Positions 44,299-56,400 of a DNA stretch of 57,500 nucleotides are shown in pieces. Both the position numbers and the translations under genes were made by a program. The DNA is from Actinomortierella ambigua. Taxonomy: Eukaryota; Mortierellomycota; Mortierellomycetes; Mortierellales; Mortierellaceae. Location of the stretch: positions 1-57,500 of the forward strand of contig JAAAJB010000164.1 in NCBI GenBank assembly GCA_016098155.1. Reading direction: 5' to 3'. Numbering within the stretch: position 1 is the first letter of the stretch; each line of letters begins with the position of its first letter. The notes under the pieces were generated by a model. It made no database searches. It had not been told where the DNA came from and saw nothing but the letters and a program-made list of their open reading frames with translations.

Positions 44299-46804
44299 TC
44301 AGTCTTTGGTCATCCACGGGTGAGCCAGCACCTGCGGGATGGTCCATCGTCGGGACGGGTCCACGGCCAACATCCTCTTCAACAAGTCGTTCAAGTCACT
44401 GTCCATGTTCTTATCCAGCGCAAATGGGAACGACCGTGCCGACCGCCGCTTCCGATGGTAGGCCGCCTTGCGTTTTGCGTCCGTTTCGCGCAACTCTGCC
44501 GGCAGGTCACCATGCACCATCGTGAACAGGAGTAACCCCATCGCCCACACATCGGCTTCGTAGCCGTAAAAATGCTCCCATCGCTTGATGGATGATGGCG
44601 ACAAGGTGGATGCCGCCGGCGGTGCTACCTGTCCTGTAGCTCCTGCGACGACGCCTCCTCCTCCTCCGACTCGCCGGCCGCTCTGGGTATTGGCACCTTG
44701 CTTCCGCGCGCGTTCCTGTTCCCGTCGCGCAATGTTGGCATCCATCTCGGGCGGGGCTAAGATCGTGGTGCCATAAAAGGCAAAGGATGGCGAGCCGCCA
44801 TCATCGACGTGCTTGGAGTGTCCAAAATCGCAGAGCTTGGCTCGATAGGTGTTTGTGGAGGTATCCATCGAGATGAGCGCATTCTCGTCCTTGATATCGC
44901 CGTGGACAATGTTTTGCGAATGTAGCGAGTGCAGGGCCAGCGAGAGCTGGGTGAAGATGGAACGGACCACACTTATTTGGATGCCCGAACCCTGAGGGTA
45001 GTACTTGACTTGGTCATCGGCGGCGGCTGTGGACTCCACCTCGGCCGGTTTGTGCAGCTCGATAAAGTCAAAGAGCGAATGACCACCCATCTCGATAACA
45101 ATATACGAGATGTCCGTGTTCGACTGATCGTCAGGGTCCACATCGCCGTACAGAGACGATGTGAAGTAGTCGACAAACTCAAGCACGTTCTCATGTGACT
45201 TGAGCGACACGAGAATGTCCAGCTCGCGCTGGACCTTTGTCTCGACAAGATCGGCCGTGTGCGGGATGACCTTGATAGCGACCTTTTGTTGTTGGTTGCG
45301 AATAGAATGGTTTACAGTTAGTCTTTTTTTTTTCTTTTTTCATCCGAACCAAAACACATATACACACATACATATAACACAAAGAGAAAAAAAAAGACCA
45401 TTTCCTCCCCCTTCTCTCCCCTTCAATGAAAGACAAATATTGATAAGAGATGCTTACATTCTTGCCGTCTTGAACGCGTTTGGCGGCAAGTACAAAGCCC
45501 GAGCATCCACTTCCAAGGAAACGGTCAATGATAAACTCTTCGCGCAACTTGCGGCTGGTGGCAAAGGCGCGCTCCAAGACTGCTTTGGATGTAGCTTCTT
45601 CGTGTGCTGGAAAGATGGTCTCGACAAGATGGCGCGAGTGTCGGTCGAGTTCGTACTTGTGGTGAACACTCGACGACGACCGCCTTGCCAACGACGGAGT
45701 GACGGTGGAGACTGGGCTCGTGATGGATGAGGATGGGTGATGGTGGGTAGAGTGATGAGTGACAGAGGACAACGTCGACAACGTCGACGGGGAGGAGATG
45801 GACATCCTCGGCGAAGGGAAGACGGCATCGGCGGCATCAGCCGGGACTTTGGTCTCATCATGGTCTTCCTTGTCAGACTCGATGGATACCACATCCTCCA
45901 ACTCGTCATCCGAAATGACAATAACCTCCTGTGCCTGTGTTGTAGAATACATGGTCTTTGTGGGATTTGTTGCTTGATTGGCGCAGGATTGGGTCTCGGA
46001 TGTCGGTTTCAGTCTTTTGTGTCCCTGAGACTCGACGTTTGGTGCAGGCTGGTGCTTCGGAGTGGGCGACTTTGGAGGTGAATTTGTCTGTAGCACGTCC
46101 TGGTCTCGTTTACGCTTCTTGGGCGGAACAAGCGAAAGGTGGTGCGACTTGGGTTGGGTATCGGATGAGGAGATAACAGATTGCTTGGCCTCTTTGCCAA
46201 TCTTGGACATCATGCGTGATTGCGAGGTCATCACCCGTGTACGAGAGTGTGAAGAAAAGGAGGTGAGGGAATTGGAAGGGTCGAGGTCGTGGTCAAGAGC
46301 GTCCACTTTGGAGGTGGACAGGGTCGTCGATAGCATGCCATAATGTGGCGAGTTGGGTGAAAGAGCCGTGGTAAGGAGTGTGGCTAGTGCAGTGGCCCCA
46401 CAGTGGTCCTCGGGCGAGGGCGTCGGATACGACGACTGGACTGGTGAAGAAGGGAACCGCTCTTCAGCGGCTGACAGAGAGAAAGACGATGATGCCAAGG
46501 CAAGACGCTGCTTGGATGAGCGAGCTTCTGAGATATTGCCTTGTGCAAAGGCCGGTGGGATTCGTGACGACGAATGACGGCCGTGAAGACTGTCTCTACA
46601 CTTGTGAGAAACCGGGTTCCGCTTCTTCTTGGGAGACAAGTTGGAATGCCAGCTACAGTTCGATGGCGACAAGTCGGATGAAGATGACGATGACGATGAC
46701 GACGACGACTCGGTATACTTGCGGTAGAAATCCATCGGGATCCAGATAAGATTTCGTCTAGGTGTGTCGAGGAAGTGGTCGGTGCTTGCTGCTGTGGTAG
46801 TCAT
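44299..46804 (-). CDS. Ser/Thr protein kinase, CAMK group, PIM/PASK-like, non-RD type
   Basis: Two exons, 46804-45458 and 45282-44299, giving 776 residues. The first 420 residues are Ser/Pro/Lys-rich and disordered. They include a basic PPKKRKRD (227-234, nuclear-type) and VIVISDDE (294-301), which matches a SUMO-interacting motif. The kinase domain has the Gly loop GSGCSG (431-436), VAIK (Lys453), a probable helix C Glu469, HGDIKDEN (Asp578), DFG (601-603) and a P-P-E in place of the usual APE region. The KDEN after the catalytic Asp is typical of PIM and PASK kinases. The usual HRD Arg is Gly, so activation-loop phosphorylation may not be needed. A Gly/Ala-rich insertion of about 40 residues follows APPEMDA. 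An upstream in-frame ATG at 47026 was not used, because ATG 46804 has better context. Nuclear localisation is an inference. Confidence 0.88.
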
Positions 46805-47278
46805 TTTGGATGCTTTGGTATGACTGGTGGGATTTTGAAGGGGCGAGGAAAATATAAAGGCTTTTCCGACGAGCAAGAAACAAGCGAGGAAGAGAAGGAG
46901 GTGAATATTAATCGATGCTGCCCAGGTCGAGGAGGTGAGCAAAGTGAAAAAGGGTAGTGCAGGAGCGCAAGGCACACATGGGTACAGGCACGGATATGCA
47001 AAGGAATAAAAGGAGGATCGAATCAAATGAAGCTAAAATAGCTGAACGATGTGACAAAGTAGGAGCAAAGAAAGGCAGTGGATTCATGAATGCATAGATT
47101 GGGAACAAGTCTGGATACAGAGGAGGAAGGGGAGAGGCGATGGATGTCGTGGTCGCGATAGACAAGGGATGTGGATCTCGGTGGTAGGGGGAGGCTGCTG
47201 TGGATAGTAATGGTGGTGGTCTGAGTGGTAGGGGATGAAGGAGTTGGGCAATATCATAATGCGGGTGAGCGATGAATC

Positions 47279-47319
47279 TCTCTGTGTGTGTGTGTGTGTG
47301 TAGTGTATGTGTGTGTGTG
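47279..47319 (+). repeat. TG dinucleotide microsatellite
   Basis: TG units in two blocks interrupted by AGTGTA. It lies 475 nt upstream of the kinase start. Confidence 0.8.
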
Positions 47320-47973
47320 TTCAAACAACACGCAGTGCACAAAAGGACGAGTGAGAGAATGCGTTCTACTCGGGCCAGGGGCTGCAGGAGGTGGTCGCTC
47401 TGCTCCTCTCTCCCCTTCTTCTCACCATCCAGGGTTTGTAATATCGTAGTGAGAAAGAGAGACTACACCAAACAGCAACAGGCACACACACGGAGCGTGC
47501 AAGAGGAGGGGGGAAGAGGACGAGGAGAGGAGGGAGGAGGACAGACAGGAGGATATCATATTTTGTTCATTTCTGAGCCTTACCCTACTTTTCAGACTGG
47601 AGGCAGACAACTTGATGCTGTGTGTAGATGGGTTGGTTAGATGGGTGTGTTTAGTCGAGAAGGCTTTGTCTGGTAACAGACGATCAAGAAAAGAAAAGAC
47701 AAAAAAAAAGAAAAGGGAGCTTGGAGTCGTGAGGCAAAATGGCTACCTGTCTTTGATGGCAAGCGAGGAAGGGAGGAAGATACAAATGGCAATATGGATG
47801 GAATGGTTGCTGAGATTCTGCTACTGATAGGGTCACGGCAGCAACAATGAGAAGAAGTGTTGGTTGAGCCATGAGAACTGACACGCAATTGGGTGTTACC
47901 CAGACCAGTACGTTTCGCCGAACCCCCACAAGGACAAAAGAAGACAGAGACAGGGTCAACACAGTCGAGTCAA

Positions 47974-48055
47974 TTCAGGTCGGGTCTGCTCAGGTCAGCT
48001 CAGGTCAAGTCCCGGCAGTGCCAGGTCAGCTCAGGCCAAGCCCAGGCCAGGCCAA
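47974..48055 (+). repeat. Imperfect CTCAGGTCAG minisatellite
   Basis: About seven diverged copies of a 10-11-bp unit with the core CAGGTC or CAGGCC. Later copies have T to C changes. It sits inside the gene-poor region. Confidence 0.65.
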
Positions 48056-48651
48056 AGCAAAACAACCCGAACCGCAAAAGCAAAGTTGCATGGCTGACTG
48101 CATCCATGCTGTTGCATCCCTCGCACGCACAGGCGGGTGTGTGAGCGGGCACATTCCTCCTGAAACAGAGACAAGGAAGCTGACAAACAGGGCCCGCGGA
48201 AGACCAGCTCCAGTGGCTCAGGACGAGGGAACGCGCACAATGACCACTTTCCTTTCTTTCCCTTCTACCCATTCGGTCATGGTTGTTTGCTCGTTGTTAG
48301 CATGAACCCGAATCAAACGAAGAACAACCAACCAACAACATCAGCAGAATAGCCTGGGTAATCTGTTGGACATGCCTAGTCACGAAGACACACTCGCATA
48401 AGGAAGACCCACGCCTGTTCCTTCCTCCATCGGCTCGATTAGCCATTTTACACCTTCCACTTGCTCACCTACTACTCTGGTCGTGAGACGGTTTGAGTTT
48501 TTTGAGTGTACGAGGTTGTAAATGTGTAATGCGTGTGTATGTGTGGAGTGCGAACATATCCACTTGGTGCAACAGGGACATGTACACATATGATGACCAA
48601 CAAGCTGCCTCGAAGGAGGGACAGGCAAACAGACAGACACAGATAGACGGA

Positions 48652-48676
48652 CTGGCTGACTGACTGACTGACTGAC
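48652..48676 (+). repeat. CTGA tetranucleotide repeat
   Basis: About five perfect CTGA/TGAC units, with diverged units on both sides. Similar tetranucleotides occur near 19974 and 29800. Confidence 0.75.
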
Positions 48677-51411
48677 AAACTGACGGAGCACAGAACCACA
48701 GTCAACCATCCTCTCCGTCCCCTCGCTCCATCCTCTCGCCTCCTTTGCTCCCCACAACCTCCTTTTTTTTCTGTGCGCGTGTGTGTCTGTGTCTGGATGT
48801 TCATATTGATCCTACTCCTGGACGATTGGCCAAAGGCGGCAAAGATAAAATGACTTACACTGGGAGTAATGAGAAAGGGTTCTTTAACAGATCGTTATCC
48901 CAGAGAGAGAGTGACGGAGGGAGAGAGTAGACTCGACTCGATATTGGAATAGGGATCGGTGGGTTCGATGGATCGATTAAAGGACACAGAGAGGCTCGCT
49001 CGCCTTCCTGACTGGTTGAATGAACCAGAACTTGCTGCTTTTGTAGCCAGGAGTCGGAGGATACGGCCGCAATAACTGCTCCTACTCGCTCGTTCGTTCC
49101 TTGGAGGAATTGCTTGCCGAAAAAAAAGGACACAAGAAAACAGTGGAGAGAGAAAGAGAGAGAGAAAGCGACCGCAGGGAGAGTCTATATGAGAGGTGGC
49201 TGTGATGTTGATGGTAGATGTTGACTGAATGAAGATTCCATGGACGGAGGAGAGACCAGCATCAATGACTTTCAACAAAGAAAAAAAAAGTGTGAAGAGG
49301 GAAAGAGAGATAAGAAACAAGACGGTTACTTCAGGTCCGTTGAAAGGGGTGGAAGTAGAGAAGAAGACGATGATGTCGAGGGAGAGAGAACAGGAAGGTG
49401 GGGTAAGAAGAAAAAAATGAACAAAGGGTAGGTGTGAAGAGGAAGAAAGTGTGTGCCCCCGCCCCCACCTTTGCACCATATAAGAACATGAAAAATGTGT
49501 GAGTGAGTGCTCTGTGCTGCCTTCTGCTTCCCTTGCATGCTCTCCCCTCTGTTCTTCCCAAGGACCACAGCATGCTCTCTAGCAGTGCCCAATGCCTACT
49601 CTCGTGCCATGCTCCTTTATCGTTGTCTCCTCAGTCTCCCTCTCTGACCTGCAGCCAGTCCTTTTTGTTTTCCCGCATTTTACGATGCTCGTTAGCCTGT
49701 GTGCTGTTACTTACCTCGTACCCTCCCGAAGGAAAGGAAGCATTCCTTTGTTCCCTGCCTGGCTGTTATGATCTGCCGCCGTCCGCAGTTACCTGCAAAC
49801 TAAACCTTTGCGCAGATCTCTCAGCCTTTCATGGACCCACAACAACATCATTTATATGGGCACTGTGCTGCGACGCCTCGAACACCTTGTTCCAACAAGC
49901 TCCAAGCCGCTGGGGTTTGACAAATCAGACATGCAGCCTACAAGCCCAGGCAGGGCATCAAATGACCCTGTAGGCGTGGATGGCTTCCCTTCACATTGGG
50001 CTGACCCATCGTGGAAAATCTATACAATGCTTGTAAATGCTATATGACTCCTTCGTCCACGGCCCTCCTGGCCTCCTAGTTCAAAGATACACATGCATGC
50101 CTTTGGGCCCCTTCGGATTTCCATTTGCTGGATCCCCCCGTTTTGCCCCTTCATGGTGTGCCTTGTTCATTTCATGGTCCCCGGTTGGAGAAAGAAAAGA
50201 AGAAAAAAAAACAAGAAGAAGACAAGCTGGACACACCCTAGGTAAAGACGCACTAACTAGAAGCCAAAAATGGGGAGGAGTAGAGAAGCATGATATTTGC
50301 TCCTTTGGTCCTTCCCTTTGTGTTGTGGTAAACCAAGTAGAGTGACCAGCACCTAGACAGGCGCAATGGCCGTGTTACTGCCATCGATGGAAAGACAGGG
50401 CTTGAGGGAAGACGTTGGTGGGGTAGGCCGACGAACAAAAAAAAATAAAAAAAGGAGTGGGTCCAAACGGCGGCACTCTTCTCCTGGTGTGGTTGAACGC
50501 AAGACGCTACTTCATCTTGGTCAGATGGCCCACGCACCCATTTCTATTTCTTCCTCTCTGCATTGTTGAAAGTACACAACACTGGGAATTGAGTTACCCT
50601 AAAAATCCAATCGTGCATTCATATATCTCAACTCAATCGATATTGAGAGCAATTGCAAGCATGGTTAACAAATATGTGTCAGCCCAAACACTCACCCAGC
50701 AGAAGGAGAAGCTTGGGTCTCTGTAGTGCCCCCTCTCTCAGCGTTTTCCAACAAGGGTTTTCGCATCATCTATTATATTAGGCTATGCGTTCTCTGTCAA
50801 ATTGCTGGAGAGAGAAGCGTGTCTCGAAAAGAATTACGTTAGCTCTCAGCAGCATGTAACAGGTAGTCTGATCCCCACCCCATGGTCTCCCCTACCATTT
50901 CCAGCCCTTCATCTCTTTCTCTCTTTCCGCTAGTTTCCAGCTTCAGTGCATTCATGCATCTCCTTTCTGCACTACAGAACGTACAGGGCCATTGTCTCAC
51001 AGGGATTAAACAAGCTGCATTGGTGAGTAACTGGTAAGTTCACAGGAATTTTACATCCTGTCGTTACTATAAATGAGACTATAAAATTAACAGACAATAG
51101 AAATGGGAGTGCAGACAAGGAGATGCTGGGGAGAGGAAAAGATATCCAATGATTCAACTATAGATGCAACGTAGGGGGCAGGATGTCAATGAGATCCTGG
51201 TGGTGGTGAAGACAAGTGACATGGAGATTCATGGAAAGTGGAAAGGTTGCCATTGGGTCAAAGCAAAAAATAGAATAGGTGATAATATATTAGGGCCGAC
51301 TCAGAAAGCCGAAGCTGTGCCTAAATAGCCATGGCTATAGAACAGGATACGCCGAGAGAGGAGAAACGGAGGGTCGAGCGAAGAGATAAAGAGCTCTTGA
51401 AGATTAGCAAT

Positions 51412-52276
51412 CTAATTGAGCTCTCTTCCACCGAAATCTCTCCGTGGTCCAGGTACATGCCTGTTCTTGGGCTCTCGACTGACAAACACCCAACCGTCAA
51501 CCTCTTTAACGTCATATGTGTCAATCACGAATCTTGTCGAGTCTGACATTCCTGAACTGGCATCGAAAACCCTGAAGAAGCCATGGAAGGGAAGTGGAAA
51601 GGGGGTTAGATGAATGGCGTCTGAAAAAGTTGAAGGACGCCGTTACGATTCAATCAAGCGACTCCTACTTACCACCCATGCAACCGGCAAACAACGCCAG
51701 CGCCCCATACGATACCCATGTCTTCAATATCAATCATCGCACCGCCTGCCAGAGCTGATCCTTGATGTGGACAGATCTAAAAAAAAAAAAAAAAAAAAAA
51801 AAATGAGCAAGATGGGCTTGGTTTTGAGTATGGGTCTCCTGACATTGAGTCTCGAAATCCAGAGGAGCAAACAGCACTGCGTGTTGAGGGGAGGAGAAGG
51901 ACATTACATTGATGAATGCGTACCACTGCCCGTGGAAGTGGGTTATGGCCACCCTGCGGACAGGGGGGTATGATCCTGTTGGTTGCTCGACCTCGATGAC
52001 CTTCATTTGGCCTGAGGGGCAGGATGCGAGACCCTTTTTGGCAGATTCTTGTGCCTGCCTCCTCTTCTTCCGGACCTCACTGTCAGAATCGGAGTCAGAC
52101 CCTGACGACCCTGAGCTTTCCTCCTCCTCCTCTGTCGACCTTGCATGTGCACCAGTTCCTGAGGATGCATTGATGTCGGGCTCATCTTGAATGACCGGCA
52201 TCAGTTCTGTCCTAGACCCAGCGAGAACGTACCCGACCGGTGCAATCGGTGGCATTGGAGCAACCGACATTTCCAT
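51412..52276 (-). CDS. Rieske [2Fe-2S] domain protein
   Basis: Three exons: 52276-51908, 51776-51673 and 51571-51412, giving 210 residues. Rieske domains hold a 2Fe-2S cluster with two Cys and two His and act in electron transfer, often as the ferredoxin-like part of oxygenases or as small soluble redox proteins. The ligands are CPH in ICPHQGSALAGG (Cys125, His127) and CRLH in VVCRLHGWVFD (Cys153, His156). The spacing between the boxes is longer than usual. Sheet strands VRRVAITHFHGQWYAF and VIDTYDVKEVDGWVFV flank them. The first 85 residues are not part of the fold: Glu5, an SDSDSDSE acidic run and VRKKRR, resembling a CK2-type acidic patch plus a nuclear signal. No membrane anchor or mitochondrial leader is seen. 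A 25-T run forms the tract of the exon 2 acceptor. Substrate and partner are unknown. Confidence 0.88.
51779..51803 (-). repeat. 25-nt T run serving as the 3' splice-site tract of Rieske exon 2
   Basis: On the gene strand this homopolymer directly precedes the AG at the intron 1/exon 2 boundary. Confidence 0.8.
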
Positions 52277-53474
52277 TCTGATGTCGACGAAGAGAAATGC
52301 AAATGAGGGGAAGTGAGAATGCAGGAGGAATATACCCTACTGGGGCTGGGACTTTTTCTGACTCACAGCCACGCGCGATGCGATGATGATCTGATATTTT
52401 ACACGCTTTCACGTCTGAGCCCCTGTCATGCGCAGAACGCGTAGAAAGAGGAACTGATAATCCCACTCACCCCTTGTCCTACGAAGCCCTCTCGACCATT
52501 GTTCGAGAAGCTCAAAAGGTCCCTGCATGACGCTCGCTCAGACATCATAGCTAGCCACGTCTTGTGAAAGAGAGGGTGATAGGTTGATCTCTTACTGTTG
52601 GGCAATGTGCACGATGCTTCATGAGGATTCCTTCATTTTTTTATTCTGGGAACCGACTATCACTACTCTATCCTCCCTTTCACCCATTAGTCTCCTCGTC
52701 TGACATCCTCAATCCAGCGTACAAATCATCCGAGTGTACCCCAATATCACAACCCTTTCTTCCTTTCAACTGGTATTTATCTATTCATCGTTGTCACGGC
52801 TGCACAAGAGAGAAAGACCCCTCAGATTGTACTCAAACATCCACCAGGTCACTTCAACTTTAGGTAGAGGCACCTTCACTTTCAGCAATCGTCTCGGTTG
52901 AGACGGTGGGCTTTTGTGTCCGTTGGTGCTACAGACGGACGCTTCTCGCCACCCACTCACTCCTGGAAAGGAGAGAGAAAAAGAGAGAGAGAGATGTGGA
53001 AAGAAGGAGAAGACCCCTTCTCTGTTGTTCTGTTGTGATGATTTTAACCCTCCCCAATTGAATTCTGGGATGTTTTGTGAGGCATTCGAATGCCGTGGGA
53101 GAAGGACAGAAGACAAGAACCTGCCCCAAGGTGTCTGATCTGTCCTCACCATCTCCGACAGAAGAGAGGACATTATCAACCGGTTGATAGAGAAAGAAAG
53201 AACGCAACGAATCCATTCGTGAAAACAAATCCTGTTCGCGACCCCAATTCTTCTCGCCGTCTAGGTTGTCATTCTTCCTTTTCTTCGCTCTGATTCTCTG
53301 TTTTTCTTGCTTTTTTCCTGTCTTCTTTCTTCTCTTTTTTTCGCCCACGCTTCAATCATTTGTCTATCTCTGCCCACCCCTTTCTTTGTCTCCTAACTGC
53401 CTCCTTCACTCACCCCTCTTATTCCCCCTTTACCTACATGCCCTTTTGATGCGATAATTTGTAGGATACCCACC
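52277..53474. promoter_or_regulatory. Divergent region between the Rieske gene and the Ser-rich gene
   Basis: 1.2 kb between two starts pointing away from each other. It has CT-rich stretches near 53260-53430. A YAG (53461-53463) lies 11 nt before ATG 53475 and could be the acceptor of a 5'-UTR intron. No other coding signal is seen. Confidence 0.5.
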
Positions 53475-56400
53475 ATGCCCCTCACCAATGTCTTTCGACA
53501 ACCATTCCTTAGCCCGTTCCAAGACGGCAAGAGAGTGAAGCGTGGTCTGATCAACATCCACGACGGCCACCACATCAACCTCCCACCTGACTTTCATCAC
53601 CCTGCACAAGGAGCCGAACTTTCTCGCCATGGTAATACTTACATCTACCACGAAGACGTAAGACGCGGAAGGCAATGCAAAGAAAGTGCAGTAACCGCTT
53701 ACTCACAGATGCCTCGATTAAAAAAAAAATCGCACCATTTTTATTTTCATGTGCTTACTGCTGCAGCGGTCCTGAGATCTCTCTCATTGCCGTCGTCAAA
53801 AACGGCTCCCTTAAGGTCCTGTGAGCAGTATCTTTCGAATCCATGCACTGGAAGCACAAAGCCCCAGAAGGGCCTCATTCCACAACTGAGCACCAAATCA
53901 AGGTGGCGACTTACGCCTTCTGAGATGAAGCGTCGTTTGTCCTCTATCACGCGCAAAGCCAGCAAGGAAAACGCACTTCCTTACTCGCCAAGGCACGTCG
54001 AGACGCCGCCTTCAGCGGCCGAGGGATCTACTCCGATCTCCTCTGGACAAAGTTCGTCGTGCCCTTCGCCACACCAGCCCTCCAGCAGGCCATTGGGCAT
54101 TCTTTCAACAAACTCAAGTTCTTTGCAGCAGAGGCAGAAACGCAAAAAGCTCCACGCGCGCTTCGCCCAAATTGACACCACCAGCGAGATTGTATCGCAC
54201 AATGCAGAGCTCAGTCGGGCCCAGGCTTTACCTTCGGTCAACTCAACCCCTACAGAGATGACGCCTCGACCACACACCGACGTCCTCCTGACTCCGGTGT
54301 CATCTTCGGCGGCGGCGGCGGCGTTACTACTTGCAAGGTCAAGCAGTAGCAACTCACTGCTCTTGCCCCCTCAGTCGAGTTCGCCCTCATCTTCCCTCAC
54401 CACTCCTTCAGAACACAGCACCAAGGGGGACCAGCAGATTGATGAGCAACACAAACCGCATCAACAGAACAGATACCCAAATTCAATCACCTCTGGGGAG
54501 GCCTGTGTCCCACCTCGCAGAGTAGTAGTGGTCACCCCTTCGCCACCCTCATGTTCTTCGTTGACCTCTTCCAGTAATGTCAGTCATACATCAGGAGCTG
54601 GACAGCAACACTCACCAGACCTCCTCACGATCCCTTCGTCATCGGCTACCAACAATGATATCTGCCGCTCTCTGCAGGATGAGTTGGAGACGACCTGGGA
54701 CATTCTACTCAACAGTAAACTCTACTATGATGAACGATGGGACAATGCCTCAATTCTTTCAGCCGACTCTGAAGTCTACCGTGCAACTGTCGACCCTAGC
54801 TTGCCACACTACCCAGACCGGAACGATTTTTGGCGCGAGCACTGTCGCGTCCGCGAACGCAAGGCAAGACAGCTGCAGTTGCAGCAAATACATCTGCAGA
54901 CTAGTGAGCGCGCACAACAGCCTCAACAGCGCGACCATCAGCTCTACCCGGAGGATGTATTGAACGAGGTTGCTGCTGTTAGTGCGGTACAAGACCCTTT
55001 ACCATCGTCTGCGACCATTCCACTAGATAACGTGAATTCAATCCAACTGCGCTGCCACGAAGGTCGCGAGATTGCTCTTGATGCACGCACACTCCTTGAA
55101 CATCAGCAGAGCCAATTGGCCCACGAATTCAAACCTCAGCTGCGACGTGCCATGACACCTCAAAGTACGCGAGCGCCAACGTTCGGTAGCAATGGGCGAG
55201 CAAGATTCAAAACTTACAGCGCCTTTATATCTGCAATGCAGGAGGAGCAGAAAAAACAATGCTTCCTCACCTTGAACGAGACTGATCAGAAGGACCTATC
55301 CCAGGCAAGATATTTCGCCGCTGCGGATTCCTTGGCGAAGACCAAGCTGCTCGACGACATGAGGGCACTACGTGAGCGTGCCCTGAGCCAACAGGCAGCA
55401 AGATACGCGGCATGCAGATCTAGACTGGCAGATCTGTTTGAGGGCCCGATCACAGCGGAGATGCCACCCCAAGTCGCACAACTCGGTGTCCAAGTTAAAA
55501 AGGGTCCTGTGCCTCGAACCGTCGACCTTGAGCCCAGCGACAATACACACAGGATGTGCCCCAGTCGCCTCAGTGTCAACTCGACCAATATACATCACAC
55601 ACTCATAAAGTATCAGCCCTCCAGCTTCGGACAGTCCGACGGAGAAGAGGAAGCGGAAGTGAAGGAATCAGCAATGCCAGACGCGCTTCACCATCTCAAC
55701 GATACGCATGCGCCCAAAGGTCCTGAACAAGGCATTCTGTTTATGTCCACTCTGCCGGCCACGGTGGAACTTTCTCTCTCGCCTCCACAATTCTCTCTGG
55801 AGGCTGTGGAACCGAGCCCCAAGACTGACACCCAACAACCACACGCAGGCCCCACAGCTGTAGCCGACAAGTTTGCTCGTGGATTCCCAAGTAATGCATG
55901 GATCAAACTCGATGGGAAGTGGGTGGAGGCTGCCAACCGAGGCGTTGAAAAGGACAGAGCAGTCCATTCAAGGATCAGAGGTTCTTCTTCAGGACATACC
56001 GGACGACAAATCTGGGTTGGACGCTCCAAAGCTCGACATCCTCATGATGGAGGCTTCCGACACGGACTACCAGCTTCATTCTTTGAGACTGACGAGAGTG
56101 ACAATACTAGCAATGGCAGTGGTAGCGGTAGTGACACTGAGATCGATTCTGACTGCTCGGTCGCCGCCTCGACTTTTGGCGAATGTGAAACTCCGGATGC
56201 AGAAATGATGGTAGACATCAAGGGACAGGAGACGAAGGATAAGAAAAAGAAGCAAGTCGGGAACGGATTCAGGATGCTTCAGTCTTCATTTGGCGACCAA
56301 GGTTTCTACAGAAAACTGAACGCCCCTCACCTCTCAACTTGTAGGGTCAGTCGCACGAACCCACTCCACGTCGTCGAACGCGCATCATGATTCCAGAGAC

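Larger units (their letters stand above)
46805..51411. other. 4.6-kb gene-poor region upstream of the kinase
   Basis: No frame here shows family character or a credible exon chain. It holds a TG run (47279-47319), an AGGTC-rich minisatellite (47974-48055), a CTGA tetranucleotide run (48652-48676), GA-rich blocks (49140-49170, 49290-49400) and otherwise mixed sequence. It probably contains the kinase promoter and 5' UTR, the 3' UTR of the Rieske gene and possibly a noncoding transcript that I cannot define. Confidence 0.45.

Noticed and set aside
46805..47026. In-frame upstream ATG giving the kinase a 74-residue hydrophobic leader
   Set aside because: The leader has no known sorting pattern and ATG 46804 has a better context (AAAATGA); the segment is probably 5' UTR.
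47871..48305. 144-codon plus-strand frame
   Set aside because: It is generated by the AGGTC minisatellite and flanking mixed sequence, with no start context or homology.
48461..48804. Possible small secreted-protein frames in the gene-poor region
   Set aside because: They are made of CTGA and CA/TG repeats (SVSQSVSQSV) with no conserved Cys pattern.
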